Source: JACDAL01 sp963849115
Lineage (GTDB): Bacteria > Actinomycetota > CADDZG01 > WHSQ01
DNA length: 64,000 bases
Direction of reading: 5' to 3'
Assembly (NCBI GenBank): GCA_963849115.1
Contig: CAWKGK010000006.1
Location: 10,416-74,415 of the forward strand
The position numbers and the translations under genes were made by a program. Positions 51,594 to 61,151 of the stretch are shown piece after piece; position 1 is the first letter of the stretch, and every line of letters begins with the position of its first letter. The notes beneath the pieces are model-generated. The model was given only the letters and a program-made list of their open reading frames with translations. It was not told the DNA's origin and made no database searches.

Positions 51594-52975
51594 GAGCTCT
51601 TGGGTCTGCGATCGTCGATCGGTGCCGGCAGGCGAGACGCGCCCGTCGCGCCACCACCGCCGCGACGGCGGCAGCGCGCCGCCAGCAGAACCGCTCCGGA
51701 AGCGGCCGACCCAGACATCACGAGGCCGAGCCCGAACAAGGCGAGGACTCCGGCCGCTCCCAGGAACGCGACAGGAGACTTGCGGGCGGGAGGGGTGACT
51801 ACGACGTCCGATCCGCCGACCTCGACCACCTCGATGGCGAGGTCATCGGCCAGCGCTCGCAGTTCCTCGACGCCGGCGCCTGCATCCGACGTCTCCGATG
51901 GCTCCTGGGGACGGGAGTCGGCATGTTCCTGCAGGCGCGCCGAGGCGAGCTTTACCTCCTCGAGCGCCTCCATTACTCCGGCGTCCGGGCCCGCGTCACC
52001 CTCGGGCATCTCAGGGAGACCCTCGAGCACCCGTCGAATGGCCTCGGCACTCTGGCCCGCCAGGATCTGGGGTTCCGGCCGCTTGTCCCACTGCTCGAGC
52101 GCGACGCTCACCTCTCGCAGATCGCGCTCGTCCTCCGAGGGGTCACAGGGAGGAATCGGGTAACGCCTGGTCAGCTCCTCGGCCTCTGCGGCCCGTCGCG
52201 CCCACCGATCGGCTTGGTCGAACGCAATACGGGCTTCGATGAGGCCGAGGTGCCGCGCGGCTTGGTCGGCTTGCCCCGCCGCCTCGTCGGCGCGAGCAAG
52301 CTGCCGGAGATACTCATCATGCTGCGAGCGCGCCTCGCCGAGAGCCCGCTTTCTGCTCTCGAGGCGGTCTATTGCTGCTCGCAGCCGCTTTCGGCTGGTC
52401 GCCCGGTCGCTCCCCAGCTTCTCGGAGAGGAAATCGTCGATCAGCGCGATCGCGCCCGCTGCAGTTTCCTGGGTGCCGGCGGTCGCAGCCGCTCGCTGAA
52501 GGTCCTTCTGGAGGAGCTCGGAGCTGCTCGTAACCTCGAGCAACTCCATCTGCCGGATGCACGCGGTGGCGAGAAAGCTGCGCCTATCCAGGCCGAGCCA
52601 CTTCGATCCATCTGGTGTCCCGTCATGGATGATCTCGTTCATGCAGCTGCGGCCGAGCTGATCCACGACCGAATAGACGTGGGTGTTGAGCTCATGTAGC
52701 AGCTCGATCCTCCTCCCATCGGCGAGTAGGACGTCGACGCCGACCTTCCATTTGGTTCCGTCCCAGGGACGGTGGCGCGCCCCGAATTCTTCGTCGTCAC
52801 GGGAGGGGCGTCCCTTGCCGCGCCGCATCCCGCAGAGGCCCGCATATATCGCCGCGTGCCACGAGGACTTGCCCGCTTCGTTCGGCCCGTAGATGAGGTT
52901 GAACCCAGGCTTGAACTCGAGCGTCGAGTCGTGCAGGGGGCCGAACGAAATCGCGCGCACACATTCGAACCGCAT
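51594..52975 (-). CDS. YhaN/SbcC-like AAA ATPase, N-terminal part (frameshifted)
   Basis: Starts MRFECVRAISFGPLHD; Walker A is IYGPNEAGKSSWHAAIYAG. A coiled coil follows. A hydrophobic segment near residues 390-425 (AFLGAAGVLALFGLGLVM) matches the transmembrane insertion known in YhaN. The frame is lost near 51660, after LLAARCRRR. The correct continuation is VSPAGTDRRSQTQELVARRRR in the next frame. ATG lies 1 bp after the stop of the nuclease gene. Confidence 0.85.
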
Positions 52976-52976
52976 G

Positions 52977-53765
52977 TCAGAAAGTCTCCAGATCGCTACG
53001 TCCGTCGAGGGCTCGCAGTCCGGTGATCAAGACGCTCTCCCTCTCCTCCTGGGACAGGCCCTCGGCCCCCCTCACGTCGCACACGAACTGTCCTTTCACG
53101 GTCGACTCCTTCGCTATCGAGTCGAAGTCGTAGCCGACATGGAGGCGCTCGGTTCGGGTCGTAAGGTGCCGTACGCCCGGGGAGAGGACGCGCAGGTCGT
53201 CGGCCGTGAACTCGACCGCGGGAGCGACCTCGCCGCACAAGGAGGCCCGGACGAAACCTTCGATGCCGGATAGTCCGGCGTGCAGCTTTTGGCGAATCTC
53301 CTCTCGGCTGGCACAACCGGATACGTCGACCTCGATGTCGTGGACCTGGGAGACCGAGACCTGCCGCCGTTCTCGCTGCACCTCGCCGTTCTGGGATACG
53401 GAGACGATCACCGCTCCCCTGTCGCCCTTCTCGCCGAAGGTGAGCGGGTCGGGGTTTCCGGGATAGGTGTAGGAGTCTGCGTCCTTTGGTGTGTGGAGAT
53501 GGCCGAGCAAGGCGTGGTGGAGGCCTGCCGATGAAATCTGCTCGGCTCGGAAGGCTGCGTAGCCTTGCTGTTCTGAGGCCGCAACTTGCCACCACGAGTT
53601 TTCCGATGCGTGCATGAGCGCCAGGTGCACACCAGCGCCATGGGAGCCGGTCGAGAAGCCGTCGAGAAAGTTGGAGGTGCTCATCGGCGCGCAGTGCGCC
53701 GCGCCCCACAGGGTCAGCCCCGGCTCGAGCTCGTGCGCCTCCAGCCGATCGTCTGCTGAAGACAT
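52977..53765 (-). CDS. YhaO/SbcD-like DNA exonuclease, C-terminal part (frameshifted)
   Basis: The frame carries the second half of the calcineurin-like nuclease: VHLALMHASE, LHHALLGHLHTP (last metal-binding GHxH) and the C-terminal accessory domain (VEFTADDLRVLSPGV). It joins the N-terminal part through a 13-residue bridge in a third frame (ALTQWSPNVHVF), so two base errors lie within 53760-53800. The partner ATPase gene starts 1 bp downstream. Confidence 0.85.
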   Translation of the reverse strand: MSSADDRLEAHELEPGLTLWGAAHCAPMSTSNFLDGFSTGSHGAGVHLALMHASENSWWQVAASEQQGYAAFRAEQISSAGLHHALLGHLHTPKDADSYTYPGNPDPLTFGEKGDRGAVIVSVSQNGEVQRERRQVSVSQVHDIEVDVSGCASREEIRQKLHAGLSGIEGFVRASLCGEVAPAVEFTADDLRVLSPGVRHLTTRTERLHVGYDFDSIAKESTVKGQFVCDVRGAEGLSQEERESVLITGLRALDGRSDLETF

Positions 53766-54091
53766 GCACGTTGGGGCTCCACTGAGTGAGGGCAGTAGAG
53801 GCTCTGGGGCCCGAACCAGTCGTGGTTTCCGGGCGCGATGATGACCGGCATCGGATGCAGCTCGGCAAAGATCGCCTTGAGGAACGCGCCGGTGTCCGGC
53901 GAGGTCCGCTCATGCTCGAACAGATCTCCGGAGCACAGCAGCGCATCGGCTTTCTCTGCCTGCGCAAGCTCCACAATGTTCCTCAACGTCTCTCTGAGGG
54001 CCTGGCGACGCTGCGCGTGAATCGCACGGTCTGCCTGCAACCAGGTGAAGGGGGCATCCAGGTGCAGATCCCCGAACAGGACGAGCCTCAC
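53766..54091 (-). CDS. YhaO/SbcD-like DNA exonuclease, N-terminal part (frameshifted)
   Basis: Starts MRLVLFGDLHLDAPF. The metallophosphoesterase motifs GDLHLD, LLCSGDLFEHE and IIAPGNHDWFG are intact. The frame is lost near 53795 and runs on to 53714. In Bacillus and Staphylococcus the YhaO/YhaN pair works like SbcDC in double-strand-break processing; the same role is inferred here. Confidence 0.85.
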
Positions 54092-54404
54092 CGGGCCCTC
54101 CCTATCCGTCCCGAGCGCCCCTCACGATCCGAGGGCACCGCGACCTGCGGTCTGTGTCGTGGTCGACCGGTGGTCATGAGAAATCCAACCAACCGGCCAA
54201 AGTCCTCACGTTTCCCATCGACATGCATGAAACAGACGTTAGCGAGAGGGTGTGACAGTTCTCTGCTACACCGGATCGGTTGGGCCGGGCCTGGGCAATT
54301 CTCCCGATCCGAGGGGGTGCTTAAACGCGCTCGACGCGCCCCTAGTACCGATTGCGTACTCTCAGGCGCATCGAGCGCGATCGGCTACCCGGCCGGGCCG
54401 GCTC

Positions 54405-54758
54405 TCAGCCCCTAGTTTCGTCGATCCACACGACCGGGCGGGGGCCGCGGCCCTGCTTGCTCATCTCTTCCCACTCCTTCTCGGTGTAGACGAGGAGGTC
54501 GACCGGGACGGGCAGCTCCGTGGCATCGAAGCGACGGGCTCTCTCCATCCACTCCTCCTGTGTGGTGTCCACGATCAGGATGAGATCGAGGTCGCTCCCA
54601 AATCCCCACTTGCCGGCGGCCAAGGACCCGGTGTAGCCGACTCGAATAACCCGTCGTCGGTGCGCATGACACTCCCCACCCAGTTGATGGAGGGCCCGGA
54701 GCACATCGTCACGGCGAGGCCATCTGAGTACGGACGAACTCAACAATCGCACGGGCAT
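54405..54758 (-). CDS. MNT-type nucleotidyltransferase domain protein
   Basis: A minimal nucleotidyltransferase (MNT), up to 117 aa. The signature RVGYTGSLAAGKWGFGSD followed by LDLILIVD gives the GS-x(n)-DxD active site, and PVPVDLLVYTEKEWEE supplies the third acidic residue. The N-terminus is unclear: the ATG used overlaps the end of the HEPN fragment by 50 bp, and a later GTG in DDVLRALH fits the family better. MNT/HEPN pairs act as toxin-antitoxin modules, but the partner here is truncated. Confidence 0.7.
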   Translation of the reverse strand: MPVRLLSSSVLRWPRRDDVLRALHQLGGECHAHRRRVIRVGYTGSLAAGKWGFGSDLDLILIVDTTQEEWMERARRFDATELPVPVDLLVYTEKEWEEMSKQGRGPRPVVWIDETRG

Positions 54759-54869
54759 CCTCTATCGCCTCCTCGCTCTGTCGGGAGCCGTAATGCTCGA
54801 ACGGAGCTCCCTCGGGGTGACCGTTCGGATAGCGCGCGGGCACGTAGAAGTTGTCGAGTACCTGGCCTC
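54709..54869 (-). pseudogene. Truncated HEPN domain gene (C-terminal fragment), copy 1
   Basis: The frame reads GQVLDNFYVPARYPNG, then GAPFEHYGSRQSEEAIEDAR and AIVEFVRTQMASP. This is the C-terminal third of a HEPN domain (PF05168 type). Sequence upstream of GQVLDN is unrelated, so about 80 N-terminal residues are missing. The break coincides with the end of the duplicated segment. Confidence 0.7.
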
Positions 54870-55147
54870 TAAGCTGGGTCCTGGCTCTTTGTGTGCCAGA
54901 TTTCCTAGTGTTTCCGTCCTGGATCGGGTTGTTAGGTGGCTGGGGAAGTGCGGACTGGAGAAGCTGAGGCTTGCTCCTCAAAACCGAGAGCTGGATGCGA
55001 CCCGAGCAGGACGGACCCGGTTCAGGGACTTGGGGACGGAGATCAGCGCCGTGCCCCTGTTAGGTCAGATGTCTGGGGCCACGAAACCCGGGAAGCCTGC
55101 CTGCCTTCGAGCCGATCCGACGTGACGGTCGAGGGTGAGGAGGTGGG

Positions 55148-56562
55148 ATGCGAAGGGTCTTAGGGATCGATCTGGCGATCACGGCAGAGAGTCGTGCGTG
55201 CGTCGCCGACGCGACCGGTGAGGTGCTCGTGGTAACGCGGGTTCCACATCAGACGCAACGAGCTCGAGGCGTTGTTCGATGCGGCGAGCGAAGGGATGAC
55301 CGAGGACGACGAGCTCGTCGTCGTGATGGAGCCGACGTCAGCGATGTGGATCGCTCCAACCGCTTTCTTCCGATCAAAAGGAGCGCGGGTCGATCTCGTC
55401 CCTCCGGAGCAGTCATCAGATCTGCGCCGCTATTACAACAAGCACGTAAAGAACGACCGCATCGACGCCCAGCTCCTGGCCCGGCTGCCACTGCTGCATC
55501 CCGAGGGCCTCCACGAAGCTCAGTTGCCGGCCGGCTCACGCGGAATCTTGAAACGCATCGTGAGACGACGTGCCCGGCTCGTTTCTGAGCTGGCACAACA
55601 CCGTCAGCGGGTGCGCTCGACGCTTCATCACGCGACGCCGGGGATGAACGATGTCTTGGGAGAACAGCTCGGCAAGGCCGCCATGGCGCTCTTCGGTCGC
55701 TACGGAGTCCCACGGCCATGCTGCGCCTGGGCAAGGCTCGCATCGCGGCCCTGTTCATCGAAGAACTCGCGCGGTCAATGGAGAGAAGACAAAGCCGAGC
55801 AGGTCCTCGCCGTCGCACGCTCCGCGATCGAGCTGTGGAACGGCCTCGAAGGCTGTGACTTCGATGAGATCGCGGAAGACCTCGCATGCGAGGCCCGCAT
55901 CATCAAGGTCCTCGAATCCGAGATCCGCGAGCTTGATGCCAGAGCGGCAGGGTTGCTGGCTGAGATCGACCCCGAAGGCCTGTTCCTGTCGATGCCCGGG
56001 TTCGGAGAACGCACCGCGACGACGTTGCCGGCAGGCTCGGCGACGTGACTCGGTTCCGAAACGCTGCCGCGGTCAGGTCGTTCATCGGGATGATCCCCGG
56101 CACCGATCAGTCCGGCGAAGCCGAAGGGCGTCCTCGCCTCACGAAATCGGGAGATCGTTTGTTGCGCACGCTTTGTTCCTTGCGGCAGAGACCGCTCGCA
56201 AGGAAGACCCACAGCTGGCGGAGATCTATCTTCGTCAACTCATCAAAGGAAGTCATCACACCAAGGCGCGGTGCGCGGTGGCAACCGCCTTGGCGAGTCG
56301 GCTCGCCGCGGTGCTGCGCGAGGGCCGCCGCTACGAGATCCGAGATCTCGATGGAACCATCATCGACACCGCCACCGCTAAGGTGCTGGTGTCAGAACGA
56401 TTCAAGGTGTCTTCGGAGCTGCGAGCTGCACGGCGACAGATCACCCGCACAAAGCGACAGAAGAGGCGCCACCTCGACGGAGTCAGGAGCAAGGACAAGC
56501 CTTCTCCAACAGCCGAGATGGCGCTTGAGAAAGATGCTATTCCGGTGGCCAGATCGGCTTGA
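55148..56562 (+). mobile_element. Degenerate IS110-family transposase
   Basis: IS110/IS1111 DEDD transposase remains. N-terminal RuvC-like part: MRRVLGIDLAITAE, VVMEPTSAMWIA and KNDRIDAQLLARL. C-terminal IS116/IS110/IS902 part: MPGFGERTATTL, RFRNAAAVRSFIGMIPGT and RLTKSGDRLLRTL. At least five shifts between frames occur (near 55245, 55715, 55785, 56045 and 56190), so it cannot be functional as written. No clear ends were found. The 278 bp between copy 1 of the duplication and the transposase start (54870-55147) hold no gene and are where an IS110 bridge RNA would lie. Confidence 0.85.
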
Positions 56563-56580
56563 CGTTCCTTAGGGACTCAG

Positions 56581-56660
56581 GTATCTGCTACACCTCATCG
56601 GGTGTGACAGGTATCTGCTACACCTCATCGGGTGTGACAGGTATCTGCTACACCTCATCG
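56581..56660. repeat. 30-bp tandem repeat, 2.7 units
   Basis: Units begin at 56581, 56611 and 56641 (the last partial), each starting GTATCTGCTACACC. Across the junction TGTGACAG and CTGCTACA form a near-palindrome resembling insertion-sequence ends. A diverged single copy occurs at 54250-54272. The unit lies between the transposase remnant and duplication copy 2. Confidence 0.85.
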
Positions 56661-57253
56661 GCTGGGCCGGGCCTGGGCAATTCTCCCGATCCGAGGGAGT
56701 GCTTAAACGCCGTCGACGCGCTCCTCAGTACCGATTGCGTACTCTCAGGCGCGTCGAGCGCGATCGGCTACCCGGCGGGCCGGCTCTCAGCCCCTAGGTC
56801 GTCGATCCACACGACCGGGCGGGGGCCACGGCCCTGACTGCTCATTTCCCTCCCACTCCGCTTCCGTGTAAACGAGGGGGTCGACCGGGACGGGCAGCTC
56901 GGTGGCATCGAAGCGACGGGCCCTCTCCATCCACTCCTCCTGCGTAGCTGTCGACGATCAGGATGAGATCGAGGTCGCTCCCAAATCCCCACCTGCCGGC
57001 GGCCAAGGAGCCGGTGTAGCCGACACGAACAACCCGTTCGTCGGCGTGGGTGACACTCCCCGCCCAGTGATGGAGGGCCTGAGCACATCGTCACGGCGAG
57101 GCCATCTGAGAACGGACGAATTCAACAATCGCACGGGCATCCTCAATCGCCTCCTCGCTCTGTCGGGGACCGTAATGCTCGAACGGAGCTCCCTCGGGGT
57201 GACGTTCGGATCAGCGCGTGCGGGCATGTAGAAGTTGTCGAGTACCTGGCCTC
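56629..57253. repeat. Diverged direct duplication, copy 2 (MNT/HEPN remnant locus)
   Basis: Direct partner of 54248-54869, with the same internal order and the same right boundary (CCTGGCCTC ending at 57253). The left end overlaps the tandem 30-bp repeats. It ends 69 bp before the stop of the TylF-like gene. Confidence 0.85.
56790..57253 (-). pseudogene. Frameshifted MNT/HEPN remnant, copy 2
   Basis: The MNT part is broken into several frames: RRQVGIWERPRSH is out of frame relative to the GSDLDL motif, while GPRPVVWIDDL near the end is in frame. The HEPN part reads GQVLDNFYMPAR and then shifts. Both genes match copy 1 at 54405-54869 but are more decayed. Confidence 0.7.
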
Positions 57254-57321
57254 GCTCGCTCCGATCTACGATGCGATTACATGAGACGAATCGTAATCCT
57301 GAGCCACAGAAAGGCCGACGC

Positions 57322-58143
57322 TCACGTTTTTCGCCAGAAGACCGAGTTCCTGTCAATCTGAACTACGTCGTAGGAGATGGCTTCTTTCTCACGGAAGTCA
57401 TCGACGGCTAGGCGGCACCCTTCATTCGTGTAGTAGTCATCAATTATGGTGAAGCCTCCGAAGGAAACTTTGTGGTACAGAGCCTCCAGACCTTGCATGG
57501 TGGATTCGTACATATCGCCATCGAGGCGAAGTACGGCTAGCTGATTGATTGGAGCGCGTGGAAGGGTGTCCTTGAACCATCCCACCAAAAATCGCACCTG
57601 GTCATCGAGCAGCCCGTATCGGACGAAATTGTCTTTGACATCCTCGAGAGTCGCCACAAGCGTCGATTGAGTCCAGTGTAGGTCATTCACGTCCGCCGGA
57701 TACCGATCAGGTGACGGCCTGGGCAATCCCTCAAATGAATCCGCGACCCAGACGATCCTCTCTGAGACATCATGGGCTTTAAGGACGGCTCGCATGAATA
57801 TCGCTGTACCGCCACGCCAGGCACCTACTTCGATGAGATCGCCTGGCACATCGTCTTGCAACACCTGCGATATGCACTCTTGGATATTGTCGAGGCGCCG
57901 AAGGCCGACCATGGTTTCCGCTTCCGGTGGTCTATCAAGCCCTTCCGCTCGAGCCTTTGGATCAAAGGGGACGTAACGAGCAAGTGCAAGGTTCTTGCGT
58001 GCCAGCGCACTTTGCATCAGTCGCAGCATCCGAGTCTTGGTGAGACCCTCGATTCCCGTCACTGGTCGATAGTGATCGGGGAAAGCGTACCTCGTAAGGC
58101 ACTTCTTGAGTAGATCGAGATAGAGATCGGTAGTGTCTGACAT
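57322..58143 (-). CDS. TylF/MycF-type O-methyltransferase
   Basis: About 273 aa starting MSDTTDLYLDLL, with AAAGGA five bases upstream of the ATG. The TylF family pattern is clear: GIEGLTKTRMLRLM, then GDLIEVGAWRGGTAIFM (SAM loop), VWVADSFEGLPRP, LAVLRLDGDMYEST (metal-binding Asp) and FTIIDDYYTNEGC. These enzymes are SAM- and Mg2+-dependent sugar O-methyltransferases. Last gene of the polysaccharide operon, so it may modify a surface sugar. Intact. Confidence 0.93.
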   Translation of the reverse strand: MSDTTDLYLDLLKKCLTRYAFPDHYRPVTGIEGLTKTRMLRLMQSALARKNLALARYVPFDPKARAEGLDRPPEAETMVGLRRLDNIQECISQVLQDDVPGDLIEVGAWRGGTAIFMRAVLKAHDVSERIVWVADSFEGLPRPSPDRYPADVNDLHWTQSTLVATLEDVKDNFVRYGLLDDQVRFLVGWFKDTLPRAPINQLAVLRLDGDMYESTMQGLEALYHKVSFGGFTIIDDYYTNEGCRLAVDDFREKEAISYDVVQIDRNSVFWRKT

Positions 58144-58203
58144 CGTCATCCTTTCGGAGAGACGCGGCAAGTTACGATTCAAGAGAAAGCCAAGGCTAGA
58201 GAA

Positions 58204-59319
58204 TCACCCCACGGCGGAACTCTGGAGAACCGAGTCATAGATGCGTTCTCTGGTCGGCGGCCAGGGTGGCCCAGTCGAGCGACTCGCGCAGGGCGGGCGC
58301 AGCAGCTCGTGCCGCGGCCCCCGCAGTACGGTCTTCGAGCACCGTACGCAGCGCTTGAGCCAGGCCGTCAATGTCCCCATAGTCGAACACGACCGACGCC
58401 TGGGGGCCGAGCAGCTCGGCGCCCCCGCAGCGGTCGGAAAGCACCACCGGCAGGCCCACTCCGGCGGCCTCAAGGGCGGCGGTGCCGAAGTTCTCTGACT
58501 CAGAAGGAAGACAGAAGCAGTCCGCGTCGGCCAGCGCCTGTGCCTTCTGCCCGTCCCACAGACCTTCGGGAACAAGCAGCAGCCTGTCCTCGAGATCGAG
58601 GCGGGCGCGCAGCGACTCGATCGCCTGCAGCGTCCCGTCGTGATAGTCGGGGCCTGCGATCAAGGCCCACACTCCGGGGAGACGATCAAGGGCGTACACC
58701 AGGTGAAGCAATTGCTTCTTGGCGGCGATTCGGCCGAGGAACAGGACCAGCGGCGCCTCCGGAGGATGCCCAACGCGGCGCGCAACTCGCCGCGACGCGG
58801 CAGAGGCAGCACCTTATCGAGGCAAATGCCGTTGGATCGAATGCGAATGCTAGAAGGCGCGATCCCGTCCTCGATGAGCTCCGTCGCTTCCATGCGTGAG
58901 GTCGCGATGATGGCTCGGGCGTCTCCCAGGATCGCCTTGCCGGTGGTCGCGTCGAAGGCACGCTTGAGACGATGGCTGCGCACCCTGCGGCGATGGGTTC
59001 CGACCGGCTCGATGACATAGGGAACTCTCGAGCGTCGGGCCGTGAGCGCGGCGGCCGCGCTGACGGGCTCGCGCATTCCCATGACGTGCACGACGTCGGC
59101 CTTCTCGATCGCCACGCGCAGAGGGGTCAGCGTGCGAGGCACTTGATTGCTGTGGTAACGAGCAAGAACCGGCAAGCCCGTCGCAGCACGACCGACTCCG
59201 CAGCCGATGACTTCCGCGTGATGGCCGCGTGCGCGCAAACCGGCGGCGAGCTCGTTGATCTTTGTCACCGGGCCCCCGAACTCCCGGGCGAGGGACGGGA
59301 CCGTGAGAACCACTCGCAC
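58204..59319 (-). CDS. Glycosyltransferase family 4-like protein (frameshifted)
   Basis: GT4 (GT-B fold) enzyme of about 370 aa in three frames. N-terminal part 58755-59319, GTG start: (M)RVVLTVPSLAREFGGPVTK and MGMREPVSAAAALT. Main C-terminal part 58250-58711: LLHLVYALDRLPGVW and ADCFCLPSESENFGTAALEA (donor-site E-x7-E). The last residues (RIYDSVLQSS) are in a third frame ending at 58204. Shifts near 58755 and 58250. It starts 3 bp after asnB ends. Confidence 0.85.
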
Positions 59320-59321
59320 GG

Positions 59322-61150
59322 CTACCAGCCGAACCCGTTGGCCTGTGGCCACGTTCGCAGCACCGTTATCGCCCACAGACGCGACCAGTGCACGCGCCGC
59401 TGCTCGAAAGACTCCCACAGGCGTCTTCTGAGCGCGGCGGGTACCGAGTCACTGAAGGGAAGCTCCTCCGAGAGAAGGCCCGAGCGTATGTGCTCGCGCA
59501 GGGGGCCGCGCATCCACGGCTCGAAGGGAAGGGCAAAGGGCCGCTTGGGCATGACTGCGTCGAGGCGCGCCGCGCTGCGCGAGCAGAGCCTTGCCGCGCT
59601 CGTTTCGCACCTCGGAGGGAAGGGCAAGCGCGACGCGCACCATGCTGTCGTCGAGGAGCGGCACGCGCACCTCTAGTGAGTGGGCCATCGACATCTGATC
59701 GGTGTCGCGCAACAGTTGGTGGGAGAGGTAGTGGCGCAGCTCGAGCTGCATCACGCGATCCTTGCCGTCCGTTATGTGGCGACCGTTGCCGGTGCCGTTC
59801 GAAGCGGCACGGTGTCCGTTCGATCCGTCGACTTCGACCGGAGCGAACAACCCCCTCACCGCCTGATAGGCGCCCTCGTCGCCGGCGCCGCTTCCCAGCA
59901 GACGGGCGAGTCGCCCGCCGGGGGCCGCGTGCGATGCTCGCAACGCTGCGCTCCTGCGCATGCCAGAGGGAGCCAACGCCAGGAGCCGGCGGACACGGGC
60001 AGTGCGAGGCATCAGGCTGAAACTGGGGTAACCACCGAAGAGCTCGTCTCCCCCCAGGCCCGACAGAGCGACGACCAGGCCTGCGTCATGCGCAGCCTTG
60101 GAGATGATCCAGCTGTTTACTCCGTCGGCCGTGGGCTGATCCATGGCGGACATGATGTTTGGGAGATCGGACTCCACCTCGGCACCAGTCACCGGAACGT
60201 GTTCGTGAGCCGCACCGAGGTGCTGCGCGATGCCCGCGGCGGCGTCGCCCTCGTCCTCACCGGTTCCCGGGAACGTCACAGTCAGTGCCCGCAGCTGCCC
60301 CTCGGCCGCCGCAACGCTCGCCACCGCGGAGGAATCCACTCCGCCGGACAGGAACACGCCCACGGGGCGGTCGGCGACCAGGTGTCGAGACACCGAGTCC
60401 TTGAGCGCGGCTCGAACAAGTCGCTCCGCATCCCCTGCGAGAGCTTCATCGGTGTCGATTTCCGGCTTCCACCAGCGCTCGATGTTCCATGCGCCCTGCT
60501 TGTACTCCAGATAGGAGCCGGGATCGAGCTCCCGCACGTCGGCGAGAACGGTACGGGGGCCGGGAATCGAGCCCCAGGTGAGATAAGAGGAGACGGCATC
60601 GGGGTCGGGCTCTTGCGAGGCAAAGCCCGCCTTGGCGAGCGCCCGCACCTCGGAGGAGAAGGCGAGGCGTTCCGAGTTGGCGCACACATACATCGGCTTG
60701 ATGCCGAGCCGGTCATCGCGCCCAGCAGGAGCCGGTCTCGGCGTTGATCGAAGATCGCAAAGGCGAACATGCCCCGGAGCCGGGCCAGCATCTGGGCCGC
60801 CTCGCCGGCACAGTCCTCGTAGAGGTGGACCAGGATCTCGGTGTCGCTGTTGGAGCGAAAGCGATGGCCGTCGCGTTCGAGCTCGTAGCGCAGCTCGATA
60901 GGATTGTAGAGCTCGCCGTTGTAGGCGACCCAGACGTTGCCCGTCTCGTTGCAAAGCGGCTGATCGGCCTCTGGGAGAAGATCGACGATGCGAAGCCGGT
61001 GTGCCCCAGCACGCAGGTGGAGTGCGAGCCGGCCAGGGTCTTCACGCCGCATGCGTCTGGGCCGCGGTGAGAGAGCGCACCCAGGCCGCGCTCTATCCCT
61101 TCTCTGAGCCCGTCCGGATCTTTAGCTACGACGCCGAGGATTCCGCACAT
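59322..61150 (-). CDS. asnB: Asparagine synthase (glutamine-hydrolysing), AsnB type, frameshifted
   Basis: About 610 aa spread over four frames. The N-terminal glutaminase starts MCGILGVVAKD (Cys2 nucleophile) at 61150. It continues as LRIVDLLPEADQPLCNE in a second frame after about 60995, then as LGIKPMYVCANSERLAFSSE in a third after about 60720. The synthetase domain has SGGVDSSAVAS and LSGLGGDELFGGYPSF. The end (EPWMRGPLREHIRSG to ANGFGW) is in a fourth frame after about 59590. In polysaccharide clusters such enzymes amidate sugar acids or make asparagine. Confidence 0.88.
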
Positions 61151-61151
61151 C

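Larger units (their letters stand above)
54248..54869. repeat. Diverged direct duplication, copy 1 (MNT/HEPN remnant locus)
   Basis: About 620 bp, similar throughout to 56629-57253 in the same orientation. Shared landmarks include TGGGCCGGGCCTGGGCAATT near the left end, GTACCGATTGCGTACTCTC, and the right boundary CCTGGCCTC, after which the copies differ abruptly. Many substitutions and indels separate them, so the duplication is old. The left part (54248-54404), with 54092-54247 before it, has no gene. Confidence 0.85.

Noticed and set aside
54405..54869. Functional MNT/HEPN toxin-antitoxin module
   Set aside because: The HEPN gene keeps only its last third, so no working toxin is encoded in either copy.
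56581..56660. 30-bp repeats considered as a CRISPR array
   Set aside because: The units are back to back without spacers, and no cas genes are present.
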